64,000 bases of DNA from Pseudomonas sp. R37(2017) (GTDB lineage Bacteria; Pseudomonadota; Gammaproteobacteria; Pseudomonadales; Pseudomonadaceae): contig NZ_NEHO01000002.1 in the NCBI RefSeq assembly GCF_002113375.1, positions 186,001 to 250,000 of the forward strand, read 5' to 3'. Under the pieces are notes generated by a model. It made no database searches. It saw nothing but the letters and a program-made list of their open reading frames with translations, and was not told the DNA's origin. Below are positions 56,244 to 64,000 of the stretch, piece by piece. Position numbers and translations under genes: made by a program. How positions within the stretch are numbered: position 1 is the stretch's first letter; each line of letters opens with the position of its first letter.

Positions 56244-57107
56244 TTACTCTATGTTCTGCACTTGTTCGCGCATCTGCTCGATCAACACCTTGAGGTTGAC
56301 CGCAGCCTGGGTGCTGCGCGGGTCGAAGGCTTTGGAGCCCAGTGTGTTGGCTTCGCGGTTGAGTTCCTGCATCAGGAAGTCCAGGCGTCTGCCGGCAGCG
56401 CCACCGGACTTGAGTACCCGGCGAACTTCGATGATGTGGGTGCTCAGGCGATCCAGTTCTTCGGCGACGTCGCTTTTTTGCGCGAGCATGACCATTTCCT
56501 GCTCCAGGCGCTGCGGATCCATCTCGGCCTTCATGTCGGCGAAGCGGTCGAGGACTTTCTGGCGCTGGGTGGCGAGCATTTGCGGGACCAGTTCGCGCAG
56601 GATCACCACGTCTTCTTCGATGGAGCTCAGGCGCTCGTTGATCAGCCGCGCCAGCTCAGCGCCTTCGCGCTCGCGGCCGGCCTTCAGTTCCTTGAGGCCC
56701 TGATTGAACAGTGCCAGCGCTTCGGCGTTCAGGGCTTGCGGGTCGGTGGCGTCGCCTACCAGTACGCCGGGCCAGGCCAGGACTTCCAGAGGGTTCAGCG
56801 CTGCCGGGTTTTTGATCAGGCTGGCGATGGTCTCGGCTGCTGCGACCAATTGCGCGGCGCGCTCCCGATCGACTTGCAGTGCTTTGCCGGTGTTTTCTTC
56901 GGTGAAGCGCAGGGTGCATTCGAGTTTGCCCCGCGATACGCCCTGGCGCAGGGCTTCACGCACGGCGCCCTCGAGGTCGCGAAAGGCCTCCGGCAGGCGC
57001 AGGTGGGGCTCCAGGTAGCGGCTGTTGACCGACCGCAGTTCCCAGCTCAGGGTGCCCTGGACGCCGACTTTTTCGACGCGGGCGAAGGCGGTCATGCTGT
57101 GCACCAT
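56244..57107 (-). CDS. yicC: YicC-family endoribonuclease-like protein
   Basis: 287 residues. MVHSMTAFARVEK at the start, NSRYLEPHLRLPEAFR near residue 35 and the C-terminal FLMQELNREANTLGSKA are the YicC hallmarks. E. coli YicC has been described as an endoribonuclease. GCGAGGTACCGCC precedes the ATG at 57107; an internal ATG at codon 5 is the alternative. Confidence 0.92.
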   Translation of the reverse strand: MVHSMTAFARVEKVGVQGTLSWELRSVNSRYLEPHLRLPEAFRDLEGAVREALRQGVSRGKLECTLRFTEENTGKALQVDRERAAQLVAAAETIASLIKNPAALNPLEVLAWPGVLVGDATDPQALNAEALALFNQGLKELKAGREREGAELARLINERLSSIEEDVVILRELVPQMLATQRQKVLDRFADMKAEMDPQRLEQEMVMLAQKSDVAEELDRLSTHIIEVRRVLKSGGAAGRRLDFLMQELNREANTLGSKAFDPRSTQAAVNLKVLIEQMREQVQNIE

Positions 57108-57376
57108 GGCGGTACCTCGCAAGGCAGATCGGCGCAGAACCGAGGTTCCGGGAGTCCGATATCAATGAATTAAAGCCGACTGGCAGCAAAGGCGCAGGAT
57201 TGTAGCGCAGTGGTGCGGATGCGCCCAAACACACGGTGTGACAAAGAGCGGCAGGCCTGTCCCGGCGTGTGTTGCAGAGCCCTCGGTCGTCGGCGGATTT
57301 TTTTTAGAAGTGCCCAGCGGCGGCCGGCGGCTCTATAATGCTCCGCAGTTTTCCGTCCCCAGTACAGGTACTCCCT

Positions 57377-58099
57377 ATGATACGTCCAAGTGGTCGCGCT
57401 GCCGATCAGCTCCGCTCGATCCGCATCACCCGCAACTACACCAAACACGCCGAGGGTTCTGTGCTGGTCGAGTTCGGCGATACCAAGGTCATCTGCACCG
57501 TCAGCGTTGAACCGGGCGTACCGCGTTTCCTGAAAGGCCAGGGCCAGGGTTGGCTGACCGCCGAGTACGGCATGCTGCCGCGCGCCACCGGCGAGCGTAA
57601 CCAGCGTGAAGCCAGTCGTGGCAAGCAAGGCGGTCGCACCCTGGAAATCCAGCGTCTGATCGGTCGCTCCCTGCGCGCTGCGCTGGACATGTCCAAACTG
57701 GGCGACGTCACCCTGTACGTCGACTGCGATGTGATCCAGGCCGATGGCGGCACCCGCACTGCTTCGATTACCGGCTCCATGGTTGCGCTGATCGATGCCT
57801 TGAAAGTCATCAAGAAGCGTGGCGGCCTGAAGGGCGGCGACCCGGTCAAACAGATGATCGGCGCGGTTTCCGTGGGCATGTACAAGGGTGAGCCTGTACT
57901 CGACCTCGACTACCTGGAAGACTCGGCCGCCGAGACCGACCTGAACGTGGTGATGACCAGCGCTGGCGGTTTCATCGAGGTCCAGGGCACTGCCGAAGGC
58001 GCGCCGTTCCAGCCTGAAGAGCTGAACGCCATGCTGGAGCTGGCGAAGAAAGGCATGAACGAGATCTTCGAACTGCAAAAGGCCGCATTGGCCGACTGA
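57377..58099 (+). CDS. rph: Ribonuclease PH
   Basis: 240 residues, normal length. Trims tRNA 3' ends by phosphorolysis. [45 protein letters not shown] (RNA- and phosphate-binding) and [18 protein letters not shown] are all present. Start at 57377; the extension to 57338 lacks a site. Divergent from yicC. Confidence 0.97.
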   Translation: MIRPSGRAADQLRSIRITRNYTKHAEGSVLVEFGDTKVICTVSVEPGVPRFLKGQGQGWLTAEYGMLPRATGERNQREASRGKQGGRTLEIQRLIGRSLRAALDMSKLGDVTLYVDCDVIQADGGTRTASITGSMVALIDALKVIKKRGGLKGGDPVKQMIGAVSVGMYKGEPVLDLDYLEDSAAETDLNVVMTSAGGFIEVQGTAEGAPFQPEELNAMLELAKKGMNEIFELQKAALAD

Positions 58100-58127
58100 C
58101 CGGACTGCTCCAGGCAAGGAGGACACC

Positions 58128-58496
58128 ATGAGTGACGAGCAACTGCCGCTGCCCACGCCGAGCCAAGAGGTGCGTCAGTGGGCGATGTTCTGCCACTTGT
58201 CCGCCTTGCTGGGGATCTGGATTCCGTTCGGTACGATCATTGGCCCGCTGATTCTCTGGCAGATGAAGCGCGAGATGGATCCGTTCATCGATGCCCAGGG
58301 CAAGGAAGCGCTGAATTTTCAGATCACCGTCGCCATCGCTTCCGCCATCAGCTTCCTGCTGATGGTGGTGATCATCGGATTCTTCCTGTTTGGCCTGATC
58401 GCGATCGGTGCGCTGGTGCTGACGATCATTGCCGGGGTGAAGGCCAATGAAGGCCAGCCTTATCGGTATCCGTTCACTTGGCGGTTGATCAAATAA
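58128..58496 (+). CDS. DUF4870 small membrane protein
   Basis: 122 residues with three membrane helices; the pattern EVRQWAMFCHLSALLGIWIP, IGPLILWQMKRE, DAQGKEALNFQI is the DUF4870 signature. Function unknown. AAGGAGGACACC gives an excellent ribosome-binding site; cotranscription with rph 28 bases upstream is likely. Confidence 0.9.
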   Translation: MSDEQLPLPTPSQEVRQWAMFCHLSALLGIWIPFGTIIGPLILWQMKREMDPFIDAQGKEALNFQITVAIASAISFLLMVVIIGFFLFGLIAIGALVLTIIAGVKANEGQPYRYPFTWRLIK

Positions 58497-58512
58497 CGAT
58501 CATCTGCCCCCC

Positions 58513-58553
58513 CCTGTAGGAGCATGCCGCAAGCGGGCACCCGCTCCTACAGG
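58513..58553. repeat. REP-like hairpin
   Basis: CCTGTAGGAGC ... GCTCCTACAGG around a GC-rich inner hairpin ATGCCGCAAGCGGGC. Single unit, degenerate centre. Confidence 0.8.
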
Positions 58554-58568
58554 AAAGCAATTGCCAAC

Positions 58569-58598
58569 AAAAAAGCCGACATTGCTGTCGGCTTTTTT
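58569..58598. terminator. Bidirectional terminator between DUF4870 gene and crc
   Basis: AAAAAAGCCGACA TTGC TGTCGGCTTTTTT, a 13-bp perfect stem with a 4-base loop. Confidence 0.95.
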
Positions 58599-58616
58599 GT
58601 GTCTGCGAATCGACGC

Positions 58617-59396
58617 TTAAATGGTCAGCGTCCAGTCGTAGTCCACGATCAGCGGCGCGTGTTGCGAGAACCGCGGCTGGCGTGGCAGGCGTGCGCTGCG
58701 TACAAAGCGGCGCAGGCCCGGGGTCAGCAGTTGATAGTCGAAGCGCCAACCGAGGTTGAGCATCTCCGCCTGTTCGTTATCCGGCCACCAGCTGTACTGG
58801 TCGCCTTCCCGACTGACTTCCCGCAGGGCGTCGACATAACCCATGTTGCCGACAATCTCGTCCATCCAGGCACGCTCAGGTGCCAGGAAGCCTGGAGATT
58901 GCTGGCTGTCGCGCCAGTTCTTGATATCCAGCTTCTGTTGCGCCACGTAAAGCGAGCCACAATAAATGTACTCGCGACGTTTGCGCCGCTGTTTATCCAG
59001 GTAACGGGCGAAGTCGTCCATTAGCTTGAACTTCTGGTTCAAGTCTTCATCGCCGTTCTGCCCCGAAGGGAGCAGCAAGGTCGCGATGCTGACCTTGTCG
59101 AAATCGGCTTGCAGGTAGCGCCCGTAGCGGTCGGCCGTCTCGAAACCGAGACCGCTGATGACCGCCTTCGGTTGCAGCCGCGAATACAAAGCCACGCCAC
59201 CTTGGGCAGGGACTTCGGCATCGCAGGCATAAAGGAAGTATCCATCCAGTTGGAAGGCTGGATCGTCCAGTTCAAAGGCGGAGGCGCGGGTGTCCTGCAG
59301 GCAGATGACGTCGGCATTCTGTGCTTGCAGCCAACTGAGCAAACCACGCTCGACTGCAGCCTGAATACCATTGACGTTCACACTGATGATCCGCAT
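58617..59396 (-). CDS. crc: Catabolite repression control protein
   Basis: 259 residues, the length of Pseudomonas Crc. The fold is exonuclease III/AP-endonuclease-like (MRIISVNVNGIQAAVERGLL, DADVICLQDT-type segment), but catalytic positions are altered, for example LQDT where exonuclease III has LQET, in line with the known lack of nuclease activity. Crc works with Hfq to block translation of catabolic mRNAs. Start at 59396. Divergent from pyrE, as in other pseudomonads. Confidence 0.96.
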   Translation of the reverse strand: MRIISVNVNGIQAAVERGLLSWLQAQNADVICLQDTRASAFELDDPAFQLDGYFLYACDAEVPAQGGVALYSRLQPKAVISGLGFETADRYGRYLQADFDKVSIATLLLPSGQNGDEDLNQKFKLMDDFARYLDKQRRKRREYIYCGSLYVAQQKLDIKNWRDSQQSPGFLAPERAWMDEIVGNMGYVDALREVSREGDQYSWWPDNEQAEMLNLGWRFDYQLLTPGLRRFVRSARLPRQPRFSQHAPLIVDYDWTLTI

Positions 59397-59476
59397 AAAT
59401 GGCCCCAAAAATCGCGTGCGTGTATGATACACGGCGTCAAGCTAATTAGCTAAATCCGTGGTATTTGGGGTTTTTC

Positions 59477-60121
59477 ATGCAAGCGTATCAGCGCGATTTC
59501 ATCCGTTTTGCCATCGATCGCGGCGTTTTGCGCTTCGGTGAGTTCACCCTGAAGTCCGGGCGCACCAGTCCTTACTTCTTCAATGCCGGCCTGTTCAACT
59601 CGGGTTCGGCCCTGGCGCAGCTGGGTCGTTTCTACGCCGCCGCCATTGCCGAGAGCGGCATTCCTTTCGACGTGCTGTTTGGCCCGGCCTACAAGGGTAT
59701 TCCGTTGGCGGCGACCACCGCCGTGGCCCTGGCCGAGCATCACAACCGTGACCTGCCATGGTGCTTCAACCGCAAGGAAGCCAAGGCCCATGGCGAAGGC
59801 GGCAGCCTGGTCGGCGCACCGCTGACCGGCGACGTCCTGATCATCGACGATGTGATCACCGCCGGTACCGCGATCCGCGAGGTAATGCAAATCATCGCTT
59901 CCCAGGACGGCGCCAAGGCCGCCGGCGTGCTGATCGCCCTGAACCGTCAGGAGCGCGGCAACGGTGAGCTGTCGGCGATCCAGGAAGTGGAGCGTGATTT
60001 CGGCATTCCGGTGATCAGCATCGTTTCGCTGAACCAGGTACTGGAATTCCTGGCTGACGATCCTCAGCTCAAGCAGCACCTGCCTGCCGTGGAAGCGTAC
60101 CGCGCCCAGTTCGGCGTATAA
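59477..60121 (+). CDS. pyrE: Orotate phosphoribosyltransferase
   Basis: 214 residues. Adds the ribose phosphate to orotate in pyrimidine synthesis. PRPP motif [18 protein letters not shown], catalytic loop [14 protein letters not shown] and [16 protein letters not shown]. Start at 59477 with GGGG nearby (weak site). Confidence 0.96.
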   Translation: MQAYQRDFIRFAIDRGVLRFGEFTLKSGRTSPYFFNAGLFNSGSALAQLGRFYAAAIAESGIPFDVLFGPAYKGIPLAATTAVALAEHHNRDLPWCFNRKEAKAHGEGGSLVGAPLTGDVLIIDDVITAGTAIREVMQIIASQDGAKAAGVLIALNRQERGNGELSAIQEVERDFGIPVISIVSLNQVLEFLADDPQLKQHLPAVEAYRAQFGV

Positions 60122-60132
60122 CGCACCACTCT

Positions 60133-60236
60133 CCTGTAGGAGAGAGCACGCTCGCGATGAGCGCATAAGCACCGTGGGTTAGCAGGATGCCCGCGTCATC
60201 GTTTACGTCCATCGCGAGCGTGCTCGCTCCTACAGG
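60133..60236. repeat. REP doublet after pyrE
   Basis: CCTGTAGGAGAGAGCACGCT and the inverse AGCGTGCTCGCTCCTACAGG with a 60-base centre. Confidence 0.9.
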
Positions 60237-60253
60237 GACAGTTTCGGTGAATG

Positions 60254-60292
60254 AAAAAGACCCCGCTCAGCCAGGCTGAGCGGGGTCTTTTT
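60254..60292. terminator. Bidirectional terminator between pyrE and argB
   Basis: AAAAAGACCCCGCTCAGCC and its complement GGCTGAGCGGGGTCTTTTT with a one-base centre: about 17 base pairs. Confidence 0.95.
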
Positions 60293-60306
60293 GTATGCGC
60301 TATCGC

Positions 60307-61212
<906 letters not shown>

Positions 61213-61229
61213 TCAGGGCTCCGGGTGAA

Positions 61230-62627
61230 TCAGAACGGTAGTTGGAGATCAGGTGCAACACGCTTCAACTGGACTTTGAATACGTCCTTGATGCGCTGCA
61301 ATTCAGCCTCGTCATCGGCCTCGAAACGCAGCACCAGCACCGGTGTGGTGTTGGATGCGCGTACCAGGCCCCAGCCTTTGGCGTAGTCGACTCGCACGCC
61401 GTCAATGGTGGTCAGGTCGGCGCCTGCGCCCCACTGCGCGTCGTGCAATGCATCAATGATGCTGAATTTGCTCTCTTCGGTCACATGGATATTGATTTCC
61501 GGCGTAGAAATATCGTTCGGGAAGGTCGCGAACAGCTCTTCGGCCGAGGATTTTTCCTTGCTGAGAATTTCCAGCAACCGCGCGGCGCTGTAGATGCCGT
61601 CGTCGAAACCGAACCAGCGCTCCTTGAAGAAGATGTGCCCGCTCATTTCGCCGGCCAACAGGGCGCCGGATTGTTTCATTTTCTTTTTGATCAACGAGTG
61701 ACCGGTCTTCCACATTAACGACCGGCCGCCGTACTCCTTGATCAGCGGAATCAGGCGGCGGGTGCATTTGACGTCGAAGATGATCTCGGCGCCGGGGTTG
61801 CGTGCTACCACGTCACGCGCGAACAGCATCAGCAGGCGGTCCGGGTAGACGATGCTGCCGGTGTTGGTTACCACGCCCACTCGGTCGCCATCGCCGTCGA
61901 AGGCCAGGCCGATGTCAGCGTTGGTTTCCTTGACCTTGGCGATCAGGTCCTCGAGATTTTCAGGCTTGCCCGGGTCCGGATGGTGGTTCGGGAAGTTGCC
62001 GTCCACTTCGCAGAACAGCGGGATGACTTCGCAGTTCAGCGCTTCGATCAGTTGCGGGGCGATCACGCCGGCCGCGCCGTTGCCGCAGTCGACCACCACT
62101 TTCAGGCGACGGGCCAGCTTGATGTCCTGGACGATTTCAGTGGTGTAGCGGTCGAGGATCTCGACCTGGGTGATGCTGCCCTGGCCGCTGCTCAGGTCGT
62201 TGGTCTTGAGGCGGTCGTGCAGGGCCTGGATCTGTTCATTGGCCAGGGTGTCGCCAGCGATGACGATCTTGAAGCCGTTGTAGTTCGACGGGTTGTGGCT
62301 ACCGGTGAGCATCACGCCGGATTTGCCGGCGAGTACGTTGGCGGCGTAATAGAGCGCCGGTGTCGGGACCAGGCCGACATCGCTGACGTGGCAGCCGCTG
62401 TCGGCGATGCCTTTGATCAACTGCGCGACCAGTTCCGGGCCGGACAAGCGGCCATCGCGACCAACGGATACGTTCGGTTCGCCCTGGGCCAGGCTTTGGG
62501 AGCCGACGGCGCGGCCGATCCAGTAAGCGGTTTCAGCGTTCAGGAATTCCGGGACTGTACCGCGGATGTCATAGGCGCGAAAAATGCTGTCAGGGAACTT
62601 GGGTGCGATTTTGGCCGGTGTGTTCAT
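61230..62627 (-). CDS. algC: Phosphomannomutase/phosphoglucomutase
   Basis: 465 residues. Interconverts mannose 1- and 6-phosphate and the glucose pair, feeding alginate, LPS and rhamnolipid sugars. The phosphoserine loop TGSHNPSNYNGFK, metal loop AFDGDGDRVG and sugar-binding EMSGHIFF are intact. Start at 62627 (MNTPAKIAPKF); the 12-codon extension to 62663 is rejected. argB follows and is likely cotranscribed. Confidence 0.96.
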   Translation of the reverse strand: MNTPAKIAPKFPDSIFRAYDIRGTVPEFLNAETAYWIGRAVGSQSLAQGEPNVSVGRDGRLSGPELVAQLIKGIADSGCHVSDVGLVPTPALYYAANVLAGKSGVMLTGSHNPSNYNGFKIVIAGDTLANEQIQALHDRLKTNDLSSGQGSITQVEILDRYTTEIVQDIKLARRLKVVVDCGNGAAGVIAPQLIEALNCEVIPLFCEVDGNFPNHHPDPGKPENLEDLIAKVKETNADIGLAFDGDGDRVGVVTNTGSIVYPDRLLMLFARDVVARNPGAEIIFDVKCTRRLIPLIKEYGGRSLMWKTGHSLIKKKMKQSGALLAGEMSGHIFFKERWFGFDDGIYSAARLLEILSKEKSSAEELFATFPNDISTPEINIHVTEESKFSIIDALHDAQWGAGADLTTIDGVRVDYAKGWGLVRASNTTPVLVLRFEADDEAELQRIKDVFKVQLKRVAPDLQLPF

Positions 62628-62824
62628 CTGTGGAAATGCTCCATCTCGAAAGTGGCTGGACAAGCCGCCGATTTATTCGGCGACAGGCTCAAACTGAAGG
62701 GTATGACGGCGTTTTCCACAGAGAGTTCGTGGTGTGAAAGGGCCATGACGCCCCCGATGGCAAGGGTTTGACCGGGCAATGCCTTGATTTTCGGAGCTAA
62801 ACCTTGCAGATGACAATTTGAATT

Positions 62825-62856
62825 TTGTGGTGAGGGAGCAAGCTCCCTTACCACAA
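62825..62856. repeat. Hairpin between dut and algC
   Basis: TTGTGGTGAGGGAGC and GCTCCCTTACCACAA form a 15-base stem with one G-T pair and a two-base loop. It may end the dut transcript; it looks like a REP derivative. Confidence 0.7.
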
Positions 62857-62871
62857 TGCATCCCTGTCGAA

Positions 62872-63327
62872 TCAACGAGTACCGGTATGGCCGAAACCGC
62901 CAGTGCCGCGCTCGGTTTCAACAAACTCTTCAACCATCTCGAAGTGAGCCTGCACCACCGGCACCAGCACCAGCTGCGCCAAACGCTCGCCGACCGGCAT
63001 GGTGAATTCGGTCTGGCCACGGTTCCAGCAGGAGACCATCAATGGGCCTTGGTAGTCGGAGTCGATCAAGCCCACCAGATTGCCCAGCACGATGCCGTGC
63101 TTATGGCCCATCCCGGAACGCGGCAGTATCAGCGCCGCCAGGTTCGGATCGCCGATGTAAACCGACAGACCGGTGGGGATCAGCACGGTTTCACCCGGCT
63201 TGATCACGGTGTCCTGTTCCAGCATGGCGCGCAGGTCGAGGCCGGCGGAGCCCGGAGTGGCGTATTGCGGCAGCGGGAATTCGGTACCGATGCGGGGGTC
63301 GAGGATCTTGGCTTGCAAAGCGTGCAT
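62872..63327 (-). CDS. dut: dUTP diphosphatase
   Basis: 151 residues. Cuts dUTP to dUMP. Motifs [41 protein letters not shown] and the C-terminal [12 protein letters not shown] are all present. coaBC ends 5 bases upstream. Confidence 0.97.
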   Translation of the reverse strand: MHALQAKILDPRIGTEFPLPQYATPGSAGLDLRAMLEQDTVIKPGETVLIPTGLSVYIGDPNLAALILPRSGMGHKHGIVLGNLVGLIDSDYQGPLMVSCWNRGQTEFTMPVGERLAQLVLVPVVQAHFEMVEEFVETERGTGGFGHTGTR

Positions 63328-63332
63328 GTAAA

Positions 63333-64000
63333 TTAAACCTGGTTCAGACGTTCGGCGATAAAAGTGATCAGTTGGCGAGCAATCTTGCTCTTGCTGGTCT
63401 GGGCGAAGAGTGTGGCGTGAAGCTCACGGTCGATGACGCTGCAGGCGTTTTCTTCGCTGTTGAAGCCAATGCTCGGGTTGGCGACGTCGTTGGCGACGAT
63501 CAAATCGAGGTTCTTGTCTTTCAACTTGCGTGCAGCGTAGTCGAGCAGGTGCTCGGTCTCGGCGGCGAAACCGACACTGAACGGGCGGTCGGGACGGGTG
63601 GCGATGGTGGCCAGGATGTCCGGGTTTCGCACCATTTGCAGTAACAAGCCGTCACCATTCGTAGGATCTTTCTTGAGTTTCTGTGGGGCAACGACCTCCG
63701 GGCGGTAGTCCGCGACGGCTGCCGAGGCGATGAACAGGTCACAAGGAATCGCTGCTTCGCAGGCGGCCAGCATGTCTCGGGCGCTGACCACGTCGATGCG
63801 GGTGACGCGATCCGGGGTCGGCAGGTGCACGGGGCCGGTGATCAGGGTCACGCGGGCACCGGCTTCCACGGCGGCTTCGGCCAGGGCAAAGCCCATTTTC
63901 CCGGAACTATGGTTTGTGATGTAGCGCACCGGGTCGATGTTTTCCTGGGTCGGGCCGGCGGTGATCAGCACGTGTTTGCCGGTCAGTGCCTGACGCTGGA
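63333..64000 (-). CDS. coaBC: Phosphopantothenoylcysteine synthetase/decarboxylase, C-terminal part only
   Basis: The frame is open to the right edge; about 222 residues of the CoaB (synthetase) half are seen. [35 protein letters not shown], and [14 protein letters not shown] are the CoaB signatures. It joins cysteine to 4'-phosphopantothenate in CoA synthesis. The decarboxylase (CoaC) half lies beyond the window. Confidence 0.95.
   Translation of the reverse strand, partial: QRQALTGKHVLITAGPTQENIDPVRYITNHSSGKMGFALAEAAVEAGARVTLITGPVHLPTPDRVTRIDVVSARDMLAACEAAIPCDLFIASAAVADYRPEVVAPQKLKKDPTNGDGLLLQMVRNPDILATIATRPDRPFSVGFAAETEHLLDYAARKLKDKNLDLIVANDVANPSIGFNSEENACSVIDRELHATLFAQTSKSKIARQLITFIAERLNQV

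Overview
The window is a piece of a Pseudomonas chromosome, most likely of the P. fluorescens group. The evidence is high-GC coding sequence, many fluorescens-type REP hairpins (core GGAGCGAGCCTGCTCGCGA and relatives) and a gene order I recognise from P. aeruginosa and relatives: pstS-pstC-pstA-pstB-phoU, phoB-phoR, ubiC-ubiA, rubredoxin and its reductase, HU, recG-oxyR, spoT-rpoZ-gmk, yicC, rph, crc, pyrE, argB, algC, dut, coaBC. These family and synteny statements come from memory of the families; no search was run.

Layout. 1-13 kb: the 3' end of a MocR-type regulator, a giant toxin-like protein (about 1528 aa, DUF6543/dermonecrotic-toxin type), a polyamine module (periplasmic binding protein, acetylpolyamine amidohydrolase, AraC regulator), then an asparagine/aspartate module (asparaginase, AGCS-family symporter, aspartase, divergent LysR regulator). 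14-20 kb: purEK behind a structured leader, small envelope and metabolic genes, and an MHS-type MFS transporter. 20.0-21.6 kb: an accessory pair, an Xre-ImmA/IrrE regulator-protease and a PIN-domain gene broken by a one-base frameshift. 21.7-28.8 kb: the pst-phoU phosphate operon with two clear PHO boxes. 28.9-34.7 kb: a response regulator, an M23 peptidase, a CNNM/CorC-like protein and phoBR. 34.8-38.8 kb: a secreted repeat protein, ubiCA, rubredoxin and reductase, HU.

38.8-43.2 kb: an AT-rich accessory island holding a 2-oxoglutarate dioxygenase of the clavaminate-synthase/asparagine-oxygenase/VioC type, a frameshifted enamidase-like amidohydrolase, and a BASS-family transporter. This is the least ordinary part of the window and looks horizontally acquired.

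43.2-64 kb: ordinary core genes: an SCP2-like protein, a YbaK-HDOD fusion, recG, oxyR, exbB-exbD-tonB, an SDR protein, a lipoprotein, ridA, spoT, rpoZ, gmk, yicC, rph, a DUF4870 protein, crc, pyrE, argB, algC, dut and the end of coaBC.

Functional links: PhoB-PhoR, encoded here, should act on the PHO boxes before pstS, pstC and phoB, with PstSCAB-PhoU as the upstream sensor. Crc, encoded at 58.6-59.4 kb, may act with Hfq on an AACAAGAA motif touching the aphA start codon. REP elements sit inside the pst and phoBR operons. No rRNA, tRNA, CRISPR array or insertion sequence was seen.
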